38,177 bases of DNA, taken from NCBI GenBank assembly GCA_964567045.1, contig CAZMLE010000037.1:1-38177 (forward strand), given 5' to 3'. Source of the stretch: JAFNGF01 sp964567045 (GTDB lineage Bacteria > Planctomycetota > Phycisphaerae > Sedimentisphaerales > Anaerobacaceae). The translations under genes were made by a program, and so were the position numbers. This document shows, piece by piece, positions 23,070 to 31,233 of this stretch (the first letter of the stretch is position 1; every line of letters starts with the position of its first letter). The notes under the pieces were generated by a model, which did not search any database, was not told where the DNA came from, and saw only the letters and a program-made list of their open reading frames with translations.

Positions 23070-23546
23070 TAATAAAATCACTAATTAATTGTGTTTATCG
23101 GCAGAATCAACAAAAAAAAGTGATTTTTGTTAAAAAATTTGCATGCATCCCCCTTTTCGTCCCAAAAATGGCGGTTCGCACACACAAAGAAAACCCACCA
23201 GTAAAGTGCGGCATAACGACAACGCGGCTCCCCGCGGTCGCGAGGACAAGAGTAAATTGCCAGGTTTAATATGGCAGTAAGCGGTGGAATAGAAACGCCG
23301 GAATGAAAAAGGTCGCAACGATTCGACCGTCCCCAATCTACGCTTGATGGTGCGGAAAGGGCCTGGATTCCTGCTCCCCGCTTCTGTGGGGACGTGTTTA
23401 CACCTGCGAAAGCAGGTGCAGGAATGACAAGCTCAGGTGGTCGCGAATTGGTAAATAGAATTGCTATGAGCACGGCAAAAAGAGTGGTCCGGCCTATATT
23501 TATCGCGGGTTGTCTCCCCGTGCTGGAACCCCTGAAGCCCACGTGA
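23070..23546. other. long non-coding gap
   Basis: From the operon promoter to the border hairpin at 23551 I find no supported gene. It is AT-rich near 23070-23150, then has a GCGGCTCCCCGCGGTCGCGA segment (23221-23244) resembling the GCCGCTCCCTCACGGTCGCGG repeat at 24244, and an insertion-like hairpin repeat at 23363-23430. A 153-codon frame on the minus strand is composed of these repeats and is not convincing. Confidence 0.5.
23363..23430. repeat. CTGGATTCCTGC...GCAGGAATGACA inverted repeat
   Basis: CTGGATTCCTGC at the left and GCAGGAATGACA at the right form an inverted pair around CCCCGCTTCTGTGGGG and CACCTGCGAAAGCAGGTG hairpins. The end sequences are those of a widely dispersed intergenic repeat family (GGAATGACA type). 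Confidence 0.7.
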
Positions 23547-23550
23547 AACG

Positions 23551-23592
23551 GAGGGCTAAATATTTAGCCGCCAAATCTATTTGGCGGTTTTT
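23551..23592. repeat. border hairpin carrying the TPR-protein stop codon
   Basis: TATTTAGC flank (23561-23568), CCGCCAAA (23568-23575), TTTGGCGG (23580-23587), TTTTTT. On the minus strand the TPR gene reads into it: AAA-ACC-GCC-AAA-TAG, so its last residues and stop lie in the hairpin. The T-run faces the plus strand. Confidence 0.7.
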
Positions 23593-25553
23593 TGACGCGC
23601 TATGGCCTGGTCAACAGCTTTTTTCAGGGCAATAACGGCGGGGGCGTCCGGCAGCTTTTCGCAAGCCTCACTGATCGCCCTTTTGGCCTCGGCCAGTCTT
23701 CCCGTCCGCAGATAAATGTAGCCCAGCAGAAATTGCAGCTCGCCCACACCGCCTGTTTGGTATCCCGCCTCACGGCAAAGGCGTAAACATTCCTCGGCGT
23801 CAGCTATCCGGCTGTCGAGCTTGTCTGCGGGAATTGAAAATTGAAAATTGAAGATTGAAGATTGATCGGTCTGCAATGCCCTACCCAAAAATAGAGCGCT
23901 ACTCATATATTCGCCGGCGGCAAACAACGCCAGGCTTTTGGCCGCGTGCACAAGGGCCGCTGCTTCGCGCTGGCGAAGCGAACCGGCGGGGCCGGGTTTG
24001 TAAATCGAAGCCAGAGTATAGGCATCCACGGCACGGTAGTACTTGCCCTGTTTAAGATACTCCTGGCCGGCGCTAGCGTACTGCTGGAATTTGTTCGCCG
24101 AATATGAGTTGTAATCCTGGTGGCCGCCCAAGGCCCGCTTAGCCTCAGCAGATAGCTCCGCGGCAGAAAGCTTGTTTACTTCCTGCAACGCGGTAAGACT
24201 CATCGCTCGTCCGTCGTCTGCTTTCTGTCGTCTGTCCCCTGTGGCCGCTCCCTCACGGTCGCGGCTCTGTTCTATCCCTATCTCGGCTGCCAGGCGATAG
24301 TCAGCCGTCCCTCGGGTCATAAGCTGCTGGTCACCGGCCAGCCCGCCATCCGTCTGGCGGACAAGACTTCGGGTGCCAGGCAGCTCTTCCGCAGAGCCTG
24401 CCCCGAACTTGTCGAAGGGAACCGTACTCTGCGACAATTCGGGCGGTGATTGCTTCGGCTGCTGTTGTGACGCCGATGCCAGTAAGCTATCGAGTTTGGC
24501 TCGTATTTCGGCAGGACTATCCTGCCGGTTCAGTTGCTCAAAAATATCAACCTGCGACTTTAGCCCGGCTCGTCCCTCACTCTTCACCGGTTGCCCCTGC
24601 TCCCCCTGCCTGGGCAGGGGCGGGGCTTGCATAGATTGCCTCAATCCAGCCGCTTCATCGGATATGCGCTTTAGCTGACGCTGTAATTGCTCCATCTGGT
24701 CGCGGTACTGCGCAGATGTCAGGCTGTCGCCTTGCTGAGCCGAAGGCGAAGCATCTGGCCTGCGCAGAAGAGATTCCTCGCTCTGCTCGGAAGGAGCTTG
24801 GCTTTGCAAAAAGGGGCTAAGACTCCGGGCGGCAGCGGCCCTTTCCAGGTCAGCCGAGATCAACCTTTCCAGTTCTTGAGGTGTTCTCGCCATTGGCTGG
24901 AACCGCACCGGCAGCATATCAAAGGAATCGCCAGCGCGTCCAGCCGGCGGATTCTGCGCTGCAGGTACATCTTGCACAGCCAGCTCGTCGTCGGGCCGCC
25001 CACTCCACGGCATTTCAGCATTGGTTCTTATCTTTGTGCTTGCAGGCCACGACAGGTCGGGGGCGGGCTGGCCAAGCCTGATTGTGCTAACCGTGCCTGT
25101 CGGTGAATAGAACGGACGATATGCCTCGGTGAGACCGCCATCGTCATCAGAGCCGGCTGAGTACCTCAAGAATGAGTCCAGCGAAGTCGAGCCGAGCGGC
25201 GCGCGGAAATCGGTTGTCGACCCATATGGAACCGTGCCGCGAAAGTGCTTGCCCGCCTGGACATTGCCGGTGATTATCATGTTACCCAGACTACCACTGC
25301 TGTCGACGGGGTTAGGACTACGAACCAGGCCGCTCTGAATGCCGCTTTGTGGAACCGTGGCCGGACCAACCGGATTGCCAATCCCAAGATTTGCCACGCG
25401 GCTCCGCGAGTACCCTCCAACTGACCAGCCCGGACTGCACAAGGCAGTAAGCAGCACCAGCACCAATGCAAGCACCCCAAGGCAGGACCCAGGATATATG
25501 AGTGCGTATTTAGCCCCGCAATTTATTGCGGGGTTACGTAGTCTGTTTTTCAT
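23577..25553 (-). CDS. secreted TPR-containing protein with low-complexity middle
   Basis: The 658-residue protein has an N-terminal hydrophobic segment (about 22-45, CLGVLALVLVLLTALCSPGW) fitting a signal peptide, a long Pro/Gln/Ser-rich middle (about 120-430) and TPR-like helices at the C-terminus (YSANKFQQYASAGQEYLKQGKYYRAVDAYTLASIYKP and LQFLLGYIYLRTGRLAEAKRAI). It probably acts in the periplasm or at the envelope as a scaffold. Much of it is built on repeats: residues 7-17 (NPAINCGAKYA) and the final KTAK plus stop come from border hairpins, and internal stretches come from 7-bp arrays at 23833 and 24202 and from a CCTTCGACAAG-type repeat at 24396. Specific role unknown. Confidence 0.6.
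   Translation of the reverse strand: MKNRLRNPAINCGAKYALIYPGSCLGVLALVLVLLTALCSPGWSVGGYSRSRVANLGIGNPVGPATVPQSGIQSGLVRSPNPVDSSGSLGNMIITGNVQAGKHFRGTVPYGSTTDFRAPLGSTSLDSFLRYSAGSDDDGGLTEAYRPFYSPTGTVSTIRLGQPAPDLSWPASTKIRTNAEMPWSGRPDDELAVQDVPAAQNPPAGRAGDSFDMLPVRFQPMARTPQELERLISADLERAAAARSLSPFLQSQAPSEQSEESLLRRPDASPSAQQGDSLTSAQYRDQMEQLQRQLKRISDEAAGLRQSMQAPPLPRQGEQGQPVKSEGRAGLKSQVDIFEQLNRQDSPAEIRAKLDSLLASASQQQPKQSPPELSQSTVPFDKFGAGSAEELPGTRSLVRQTDGGLAGDQQLMTRGTADYRLAAEIGIEQSRDREGAATGDRRQKADDGRAMSLTALQEVNKLSAAELSAEAKRALGGHQDYNSYSANKFQQYASAGQEYLKQGKYYRAVDAYTLASIYKPGPAGSLRQREAAALVHAAKSLALFAAGEYMSSALFLGRALQTDQSSIFNFQFSIPADKLDSRIADAEECLRLCREAGYQTGGVGELQFLLGYIYLRTGRLAEAKRAISEACEKLPDAPAVIALKKAVDQAIARQKTAK
23833..23867. 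repeat. heptanucleotide array inside the TPR gene
   Basis: ATTGAAA, ATTGAAA, ATTGAAG, ATTGAAG, ATTGATC. It encodes QSSIFNFQFSIP on the minus strand. Confidence 0.85.
24202..24265. repeat. heptanucleotide array plus GCCGC hairpin inside the TPR gene
   Basis: ATCGCTC, GTCCGTC, GTCTGCT, TTCTGTC, GTCTGTC, CCCTGTG (24202-24243), followed by GCCGC-TCCCTCACGGTC-GCGGC (24244-24265). The protein product is SRDREGAATGDRRQKADDGR. Confidence 0.7.
24396..24420. repeat. CCTTCGACAAG-type dispersed repeat inside the TPR gene
   Basis: GCCTGCCCCGAACTTGTCGAAGG is an inverted relative of the copy at 19086 in dinG. It encodes PFDKFGAG on the minus strand. Confidence 0.65.
25507..25536. repeat. border hairpin inside the N-terminus of the TPR gene
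   Basis: GTATTTAGC flank, CCCCGCAA (25514-25521), loop TTTA, TTGCGGGG (25526-25533). It is almost identical to the one at 1955. On the minus strand it is translated as NPAINCGAKYA ahead of the signal peptide core. Confidence 0.75.
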
Positions 25554-25601
25554 AATGTTTAAGACCTCTCTTCATCCCGCTGCACCCATCGAGAAGATTG
25601 T

Positions 25602-25626
25602 CCGTCGCTGTACCGGCGACGGCTAA
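25602..25626. repeat. CCGTCGC-type border hairpin after the NAD kinase gene
   Basis: CCGTCGC (25602-25608) and GCGACGG (25616-25622) with a GCTAAAC flank. It lies five bases after the NAD kinase stop on the minus strand and could act as its 3' end. Confidence 0.6.
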
Positions 25627-25630
25627 ACGC

Positions 25631-26509
25631 TCACGCATACTTCGGTTTTTCAGCCCAACTAAGTTTGGTCGCTAACGTGTCCCAGCGGGTTCGTAGCGGG
25701 TTATTCACGACCAGAAAATCGCTGCTTTCTTTCTCAATCCTTACCATATCATCAACCGACAACCTCATCGAAACCTGGCCATCAATCGAAAGGGTCGTGC
25801 CTTTATTGACCCGCACAGCAGAGACTTCCACGACGCTATCGGCGTTTATCACGATCGAGCGAAAACTCAGTGAATGAGGGCAAATCGGCGTAATCACCAT
25901 CGCCTCCATCGAGCCGGCTAAAATTGGCCCGCCGGCGGAGAGATTATAAGCTGTCGAGCCGGTCGGCGTTGAGATTATAAGCCCATCGCTAACGCAACCG
26001 GCAAGCGGTTGACCATCCACCGCGACCTTCAACTCAATCAATCTGAACGGCGGCCCTGCCGTAATAAAGACGTCATTGACAGCCTTGGAACAGAACTTCG
26101 GTTCTGACAGGCCCTTACGCCTTTGTGATGCACCGAAAACCCGACAGCCCAGCAGCATCCGCCTTTCTACCGGCGCCTTACCTGATACTATATCGTCGAA
26201 AAGCTCCTTAAGTTCGCTTATACTGAATTCTGCCAGAAAGCCCAGTTTGCCCAGATTAACGCCTATCGTGGGCACACCTGCCTGGCTTAGATTCCTCGCA
26301 GCCGAGATAATGCTGCCGTCGCCACCAAAAACGACCGCAAAATCGCACTTTTTCAGGGTTTGGGTGGTACAGTTGTCAATACAATAACTGGCGACGACCT
26401 GAGCCTTGCCTTTTGCAAACTCGGCAAATTCCTCGATTGCCGCAGCCACGGGCCCTTTTTTCGGATCACCGAAAATGACAAGTTTGGGCAAAGATTTCCC
26501 TTTTGCCAT
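25631..26509 (-). CDS. nadK: NAD kinase
   Basis: NAD kinase makes NADP from NAD with ATP or polyphosphate. The 292-residue protein has the GGDG motif (FGGDGSIISAAR, residues 61-72), GVNLGKLGFLAEFS (about 79-92) and the NAD-binding TPTGSTAYNLSAGGPI (about 180-195), followed by the beta-sandwich strands near the C-terminus (VNKGTTLSIDGQVSM). Length and order are normal. It lies downstream of dxs in the same direction with a 39-base gap, so the two may be co-transcribed; both feed isoprenoid and reducing-power metabolism, though the link may be chance. Confidence 0.96.
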   Translation of the reverse strand: MAKGKSLPKLVIFGDPKKGPVAAAIEEFAEFAKGKAQVVASYCIDNCTTQTLKKCDFAVVFGGDGSIISAARNLSQAGVPTIGVNLGKLGFLAEFSISELKELFDDIVSGKAPVERRMLLGCRVFGASQRRKGLSEPKFCSKAVNDVFITAGPPFRLIELKVAVDGQPLAGCVSDGLIISTPTGSTAYNLSAGGPILAGSMEAMVITPICPHSLSFRSIVINADSVVEVSAVRVNKGTTLSIDGQVSMRLSVDDMVRIEKESSDFLVVNNPLRTRWDTLATKLSWAEKPKYA

Positions 26510-26529
26510 CTGTTATCTATCTTTACAAG

Positions 26530-26556
26530 CCTGCAATGAATTGCGGGGCTAAATAC
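26530..26556. repeat. border hairpin carrying the dxs stop codon
   Basis: CCTGCAA-TGAA-TTGCGGG followed by GGCTAAATACT. On the minus strand dxs ends GTA-AGT-ATT-TAG, with TAG from the TATTTAGCCCC flank, so the repeat sets the stop. Confidence 0.65.
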
Positions 26557-28504
26557 TTACCCGATTCTCAACCAACATCTCTTTGCCGGTTCTTACTATC
26601 TCATCGGCAGTTATACCCGCCTCCATAAGTTGGCACTTACGGGAGTTATGTCCGATAAACCTCCTCGGTGCGCCGAGCACGCGTATGGCATCCAGCCTGC
26701 GGCTGTGGGCGTTATTCGCTGCGGCCAACTCCAGCACCGCCGAGCCAAACCCGCAGGCAAGATTGTGGTCCTCAACGGTAATTATACCTTTGCCCTGATC
26801 CAATAGGGCGATAATACTTTCATCGACAGGAGCAGCAAAGCGGGCGTTAATCACATCAGCCGGTACCGCCTCCTTAGCCAGCAAATTGGCTGCTTTCAGC
26901 GCTTCTGTCAAAACGCTGCCGTAGCTGACGATGACAATAGCCGCACCTTTGGACCTTCTGACAACCACGCTCCTTCCCAGCCTGAACGGCTCGGCACAGG
27001 TGGCTCTGACAAACTCCGGCGGCGGAACCAGGTCTCTGGGATACCTTATGACTACGGGCCTATCCTGGGCCAAAGCAAATTCCAGCGCCAGCCGCACCTC
27101 GATCTGGTCCGCGGGTGCCGTAAGCACCATATTCGGCAGCATCCGCAAGAAGCCTATATCCATCAGGCCGTGATGCGTCGGACCATCCGCCCCCACAAGC
27201 CCGGCTCTATCCACACAAAAAACGACCGGCAGATTCTGCAGCGCAACCTCCTGGAATATCTGGTCGAAACTTCGCTGCAGAAAGGTCGAATAGATGCAGA
27301 CTACCGGCCTGGCGCCGGCTCTGGCCAGCCCGGCGGCAATATCCACAGCAGCACTTTCGGCAATGCCGACATCATAAAACCGCTCGGGCAGTTTCTTACG
27401 GAACTCCACAAGTCCGGTGCCGTCGCACATAGCTGAGGTTATTGCGACAATCTTGGTGTCTTTTTCCGCCAGTTCCATAAGGTGCTTGCCCACTACGTCG
27501 GTGAAGGTGGGTCTATCTTTGTCCGTTACCGTCTGAACCTGGTCGCCGTTCATTTTGAACGGGCCGGTCGAATGAAATTTGCCGGGCTGCAAACCGGCTG
27601 GCTCGAACCCTTTGCCCTTTTTGGTGTAAACGTGCAGAATTGCCGGGTGCTTTAACTGACTCAATGCGGCAAACAACTTTATAAGCGAGCCGATGTCGTG
27701 GCCGTCAACCGGACCGAAATAGGGAACGTTCAAGCTCTCAAACATCTGGCTGGCCGGCAGCACCATTCGAATACTCTTTTTGATTCTTTGCACCGCCTCC
27801 TCGACGCCCTTGCCGATGCCCGGCAGGTGCTCCAGGATATTGCTGGTGGTCTTTCGCAAATCCTCGTAGGTCTGGCTCAGCCGGACCTTCGAGAAATACT
27901 TTGCCATCGCCCCGACAGTCGCGTCTATGGCCATAGAATTGTCGTTGAGCACAATCAGCAACTGCCTCTTGACCAGTCCAAGATTATTGAGCGCCTCAAA
28001 AGAAACACCGTTGACAATGCTGGCATCACCGACCACTACGACGATCTTATGCGTGTCGCTTATCGCTTGTCGCTTGTCGCTTATCGCGATTGGCGATTGG
28101 CAATTGGCGATCTGCGATCCGAGGGCCATTCCGATTGCCGTAGCTATGGAGGTCCCTGCGTGGCCGACAGTGAATTGATCGTACTGGCTTTCTGTGGGGC
28201 TGGGAAAGCCGCTTATCCCATCAGCCTGGCGAAGACGGGCGAATTTATCTTTCCTGCCGGTGACGATCTTATGCGTATAACATTGATGCCCAACATCCCA
28301 GAGGAGTCTGTCTTTCTTGAAATCGAAGACATAGTGCAGGGCCAGCGTCAGCTCCACCACGCCCAGGTTGCTGGCGAGGTGTCCTCCGGCCTTGCTGACC
28401 GAATTGAGAATGAGCTGCCGTATCTGGTCAGCCAACGTCCCAAGCTGCGCAACCGACAGCTTCTTCAAATCGTCAGGGCTGTTTATCTGCTCTAATAATG
28501 TAGC
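26549..28504 (-). CDS. dxs: 1-deoxy-D-xylulose-5-phosphate synthase
   Basis: DXS joins pyruvate and glyceraldehyde 3-phosphate, the first step of the MEP isoprenoid pathway, using thiamine diphosphate. Seen: HLASNLGVVELTLALHYVF with the catalytic His region (43-61), DVGHQCYTHKI (71-81), the TPP motif region GDASIVNGVSFEALNN (160-175), YFGPVDGHD, and the transketolase-like C-terminal domain. The usual GDG is GDA here, a variant I have seen in Planctomycetota-type sequences. Residues 132-151 (IANCQSPIAISDKRQAISD) are an insertion encoded by a 7-bp array immediately before the TPP motif. I start at ATG 28504 (651 residues); a TTG at 28531 is possible. Confidence 0.95.
   Translation of the reverse strand, partial: ATLLEQINSPDDLKKLSVAQLGTLADQIRQLILNSVSKAGGHLASNLGVVELTLALHYVFDFKKDRLLWDVGHQCYTHKIVTGRKDKFARLRQADGISGFPSPTESQYDQFTVGHAGTSIATAIGMALGSQIANCQSPIAISDKRQAISDTHKIVVVVGDASIVNGVSFEALNNLGLVKRQLLIVLNDNSMAIDATVGAMAKYFSKVRLSQTYEDLRKTTSNILEHLPGIGKGVEEAVQRIKKSIRMVLPASQMFESLNVPYFGPVDGHDIGSLIKLFAALSQLKHPAILHVYTKKGKGFEPAGLQPGKFHSTGPFKMNGDQVQTVTDKDRPTFTDVVGKHLMELAEKDTKIVAITSAMCDGTGLVEFRKKLPERFYDVGIAESAAVDIAAGLARAGARPVVCIYSTFLQRSFDQIFQEVALQNLPVVFCVDRAGLVGADGPTHHGLMDIGFLRMLPNMVLTAPADQIEVRLALEFALAQDRPVVIRYPRDLVPPPEFVRATCAEPFRLGRSVVVRRSKGAAIVIVSYGSVLTEALKAANLLAKEAVPADVINARFAAPVDESIIALLDQGKGIITVEDHNLACGFGSAVLELAAANNAHSRRLDAIRVLGAPRRFIGHNSRKCQLMEAGITADEIVRTGKEMLVENRVSI
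28055..28117. repeat. heptanucleotide array inside dxs
   Basis: Nine units: GTCGCTT, ATCGCTT, GTCGCTT, GTCGCTT, ATCGCGA, TTGGCGA, TTGGCAA, TTGGCGA, TCTGCGA. The unit sequence shifts halfway, which also allows pairing between the two halves. Confidence 0.85.
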
Positions 28505-28721
28505 CATACAAGATTCTGCCGTTTCAACCAAAAGTGCTGATAGCTAAGCAGTAAAATCAGAATTTTTCAAAAAATCTTTGCTACTTTTACTATAACAGCT
28601 TACGCCAAAACATGCCACTAGTCAAACCCGTTTTTTTCGCATCAAATCCGCAGATTGCTCCAATTATGGAGCGCCACAGCGCGCAAACATGGAAACCTGA
28701 TAATTGTGAAAGGCATCAAAA

Positions 28722-29258
28722 ATGATGAACGGTAAATTGTGGGCCACGAAGATCATACCCTTAACACAGGGCAAATTCGCAATTGTGGACGCCGAGGATT
28801 ACAACTGGCTTAGCCAACACAAATGGTGTGCCGCGAAAGACAGAGCCACCTTTTACGCGCACCGAGGCAGCAACGGAAGGCTGATTTCAATGCACCGGGC
28901 GATTATGCGTGCCCCCAAAGGCCTGATGTGCGACCATAGAAACCATAACGGCCTTGATAATCGCAAGAGCAATCTTCGCCTCTGTACCGCCGCACAGAAC
29001 CAGTACAATAAAAGGCCTAAGAAAGGCTGCTCATCAAGATACAAGGGCGTGATTCTGAGAGAGGACCGCAGAAGATGGCGGGCAAAGATCTGTTTCAAGC
29101 GTAAGCGCATACATCTCGGCGACTTCGCGGATGAGATAAAAACAGGATTGGCCTATGACGACAAAGCCATCGAGCTTTTTGGCGAATTTGCCTGCCTGAA
29201 CTTCCCCGAGCGAATAGAGCTGCGAAACTGGATAAGAAAGCTTATCTGGGCGGCCTGA
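28722..29258 (+). CDS. HNH endonuclease with AP2-type DNA-binding domain
   Basis: The 178-residue protein has an HNH core (about residues 57-92: MHRAIMRAPKGLMCDHRNHNGLDNRKSNLR with H, D-H, N and N positions) followed by an AP2-like domain (about 105-160: SSRYKGVILREDRRRWRAKI and KRIHLGDFADEIKTGLAYDDKAIELFG). This is the layout of freestanding homing-type endonucleases from phages and genomes. No intron or intein is seen around it, so it is a solo mobile gene or host-adapted. Start is ATG 28722, or 28725 right after it. It stands divergent from dxs. Confidence 0.85.
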   Translation: MMNGKLWATKIIPLTQGKFAIVDAEDYNWLSQHKWCAAKDRATFYAHRGSNGRLISMHRAIMRAPKGLMCDHRNHNGLDNRKSNLRLCTAAQNQYNKRPKKGCSSRYKGVILREDRRRWRAKICFKRKRIHLGDFADEIKTGLAYDDKAIELFGEFACLNFPERIELRNWIRKLIWAA

Positions 29259-29321
29259 ATCAATTGACGACGGATAAAAGAATCCTTGCAACCTTGACGT
29301 ACAGAGCAAGACGCGGGTGCA

Positions 29322-29350
29322 TTGAAAAATTGTTTGCTTTTTGCTATACT
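29322..29350 (+). promoter_or_regulatory. promoter of the PIN cassette
   Basis: TTGAAA (29322-29327), 17-base spacer, TATACT (29345-29350). This is a good sigma-70-like promoter about 110 bases before the first gene of the cassette, leaving a leader of roughly 108 nt. Confidence 0.55.
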
Positions 29351-29465
29351 TGTATATATCTTGGGTTTTGCTGTAATCAGAAACAATAGCATCTTATGAG
29401 TTTTTTCATACGCCCCAGAGATACGATTGGTCCACAATAGTTGAATGAAGAAGAGGTTCTAGCAA

Positions 29466-30140
29466 ATGATAGATTATAAGAATGATTATGTCAATTTAGT
29501 GGTTCTAGGTAACTTTAATCCGAGCATCCTTACGCATCATTTTTTAGTTAAGGAATGTGGGTTTGACCTAGGCAATAAACCTGTTTCTAAAGGTCCACCT
29601 ATGCCAGTGGTTGCATCTCTGGACTACGATAAGATATCTTTTTTTGCAGACCTGGGTCGGCTACAAATAATGCAAAAGAATTGCGAAGATCCTAAATCAA
29701 GTAAACTGCCACACTATTTGGAGACTTATCTGTACAAGTTGCCTTATACGCCTATAACCAAATGCGGTGCGAACTTCAGTTACAGACTGAGCGTAGAAAA
29801 ATCTCGCCTGGAAGAACTAGCCCGCTGGTTAGCTAATGAGCGGAGTAAATTCTGTGAAATTCTTAAACTAAAAACAGTTAATCTGGAAGTAACATCTACG
29901 GTCAATGAAAATAAAGAAACAATAGAGAGCTGGATCCTTCGGACTAAAACCGGTGAGCATCAAGCTTCAACTATGCTAAAAGTAGCAATGCCCGATTCTG
30001 CGAGCGAGGTAAAAATAGATTTTAACTATGAAGTTGCAAATCTTGATACAGACAGAAAGCGGCTAAATAGTGTTACCGCCCGCTATGATAAGATATTTGA
30101 TCTGTTCAAACATCAGGTTGAAAAGATATTCGCAGGGTAA
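29466..30140 (+). CDS. unknown protein, first gene of PIN cassette
   Basis: I do not recognise this 224-residue protein with certainty. It is soluble, with alternating beta-strand-like stretches in the N-terminal two thirds (VNLVVLGNFNPSILTHHFLV, MPVVASLDYDKISFFADL) and a helical end (SVTARYDKIFDLFKHQVEKIF). The overall look faintly recalls the TIGR04255 type of sporadically distributed proteins, but this is weak. AGAGG precedes the ATG. It is followed six bases later by another unknown gene and then by a PIN toxin, so it may be part of the control or the antitoxin side. The lower GC and A/T-rich codon choice compared with the housekeeping genes suggests transfer. Confidence 0.6.
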   Translation: MIDYKNDYVNLVVLGNFNPSILTHHFLVKECGFDLGNKPVSKGPPMPVVASLDYDKISFFADLGRLQIMQKNCEDPKSSKLPHYLETYLYKLPYTPITKCGANFSYRLSVEKSRLEELARWLANERSKFCEILKLKTVNLEVTSTVNENKETIESWILRTKTGEHQASTMLKVAMPDSASEVKIDFNYEVANLDTDRKRLNSVTARYDKIFDLFKHQVEKIFAG

Positions 30141-30145
30141 ACGTC

Positions 30146-30514
30146 ATGACCACGCAAACAGTAGCCAATTATGTTGAAGACTTATCTACGGAAAAATCTG
30201 AAGTGTCCGCTACTTTGAAGCACTATGTTCAATATGTTCAAGAAGCTATTGGATATATTCTCTCTTCTCTTCGTAGAACTCATGAGAGCTCCAAGTTAAC
30301 TTTCCATTACGAGGATTCCAGTCAGCCACCATTTGTGCAGGGAGAAGACATTAATTTTCTTCAGGAAGCACTAAGCCCCGTTGTTGTCAGTGAAAATAAC
30401 CTTAAAGCTATCGAGTTCCTTGAAGAATGGTTTGCAGAGCCGGATGACTTAGGCGAGCAGTTCTGGGAAGAATTCAGGAGAGAACTCAAAGCTAACAGGT
30501 TTACAATATCTTAA
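30146..30514 (+). CDS. unknown small acidic protein, candidate antitoxin for the PIN toxin
   Basis: The 122-residue protein is acidic and mostly helical (TLKHYVQYVQEAIGYILSSLRR; LKAIEFLEEWFAEPDDLGEQFWEEFRRELK). It has no ribbon-helix-helix, AbrB or HTH pattern that I can see, which is unusual for a VapB. The C-terminal acidic helix EEWFAEPDDLGEQFWEEF resembles the way VapB tails end before wrapping the toxin. It ends 11 bases before the PIN gene. An antitoxin role is inferred from position. Confidence 0.6.
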   Translation: MTTQTVANYVEDLSTEKSEVSATLKHYVQYVQEAIGYILSSLRRTHESSKLTFHYEDSSQPPFVQGEDINFLQEALSPVVVSENNLKAIEFLEEWFAEPDDLGEQFWEEFRRELKANRFTIS

Positions 30515-30525
30515 GACATAATCAG

Positions 30526-30945
30526 ATGGTCACCTATTTACTGGATACAAACACGATACAGTGTATATTAGAAAAGAGCGAGGATGCACATACTACAAGG
30601 ATAAAGCAAAAACTTCAAGCTGTTTTGCGACAAAACGCCAAGATCCTAATGTCACCTGTTGTTTTCTACGAGTTGTCTCGATTGTTGTATCAGAAACAGG
30701 TAAAGGAGAAATTAGATTCCTTGAAAAATCTTGCAGCTTGCTTCGAATGGATTGATTTACAGAAAACAACATGGACTCTTGCTGCGCAATTTTGGGCGAA
30801 ATGTAGGCAGAAAGGAACACCAACCGGTGAAGGTCTTGATGCCGATGCTTTAATCGCTGCCCAAGCTGAGGAATACAATGCTGTTGTGGTGACTGACAAT
30901 GTCCGTCACTTTCAGTACCTTGGGGTCATTTACGAAAGTTGGTAA
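30526..30945 (+). CDS. PIN-domain ribonuclease (VapC-like toxin)
   Basis: The 139-residue protein fits a PIN ribonuclease: acidic residues D7 (YLLDTNT), E49 (VVFYELSRLL), D105/D107 (LDADALIAAQA) and D124 (VTDNVRHF) match the Mg-binding set. PIN toxins cut tRNA or mRNA to stop growth; the target is unknown here. It is the last gene of a three-gene run and lies 11 bases after the small acidic gene. Confidence 0.85.
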   Translation: MVTYLLDTNTIQCILEKSEDAHTTRIKQKLQAVLRQNAKILMSPVVFYELSRLLYQKQVKEKLDSLKNLAACFEWIDLQKTTWTLAAQFWAKCRQKGTPTGEGLDADALIAAQAEEYNAVVVTDNVRHFQYLGVIYESW

Positions 30946-31085
30946 TATTCTCCACAGAATAAGGCCATCTATTTAGCTTAATAATCTACTTCTCAAAAAC
31001 TTTTTCGCTTATCTTGTTCTTTCGAGCAGGGCCACTGCGTCTCTCCCCAGCATCAGCCCGTCAAAGTAAGCAATAAGAGCGTATC

Positions 31086-31120
31086 AACGAAAAAGGCCGT
31101 AAGCATAAAGCTTATGGCCT
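31086..31120 (-). terminator. intrinsic terminator of the metal ABC operon
   Basis: On the minus strand AGGCCATAAGC-TTTAT-GCTTACGGCCT (one G:U pair) is followed by TTTTTCG. It lies about 110 bases after the last gene of the transporter operon. The rest of the 288-bp gap to the PIN gene shows nothing else that I can support. Confidence 0.75.
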
Positions 31121-31233
31121 GTTGGTTCGTACCGGACGTATGCTTCAGTATAATAGACTTCTGAAACTGTGAAAGAGGGTTCCCGCGGCGCGGGCTTGCA
31201 GCAGAGGTGGGCGCTGTAGAATGCTCAGGCCAG

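Noticed and set aside
23081..23542. 153-codon frame on the minus strand
   Set aside because: It is made from dispersed repeats and AT-rich gap sequence, has no domain and no ribosome binding site.
31000..31130. tRNA-like or small RNA gene after the PIN cassette
   Set aside because: The only clear structure is an intrinsic terminator for the opposite-strand operon; no cloverleaf could be formed.
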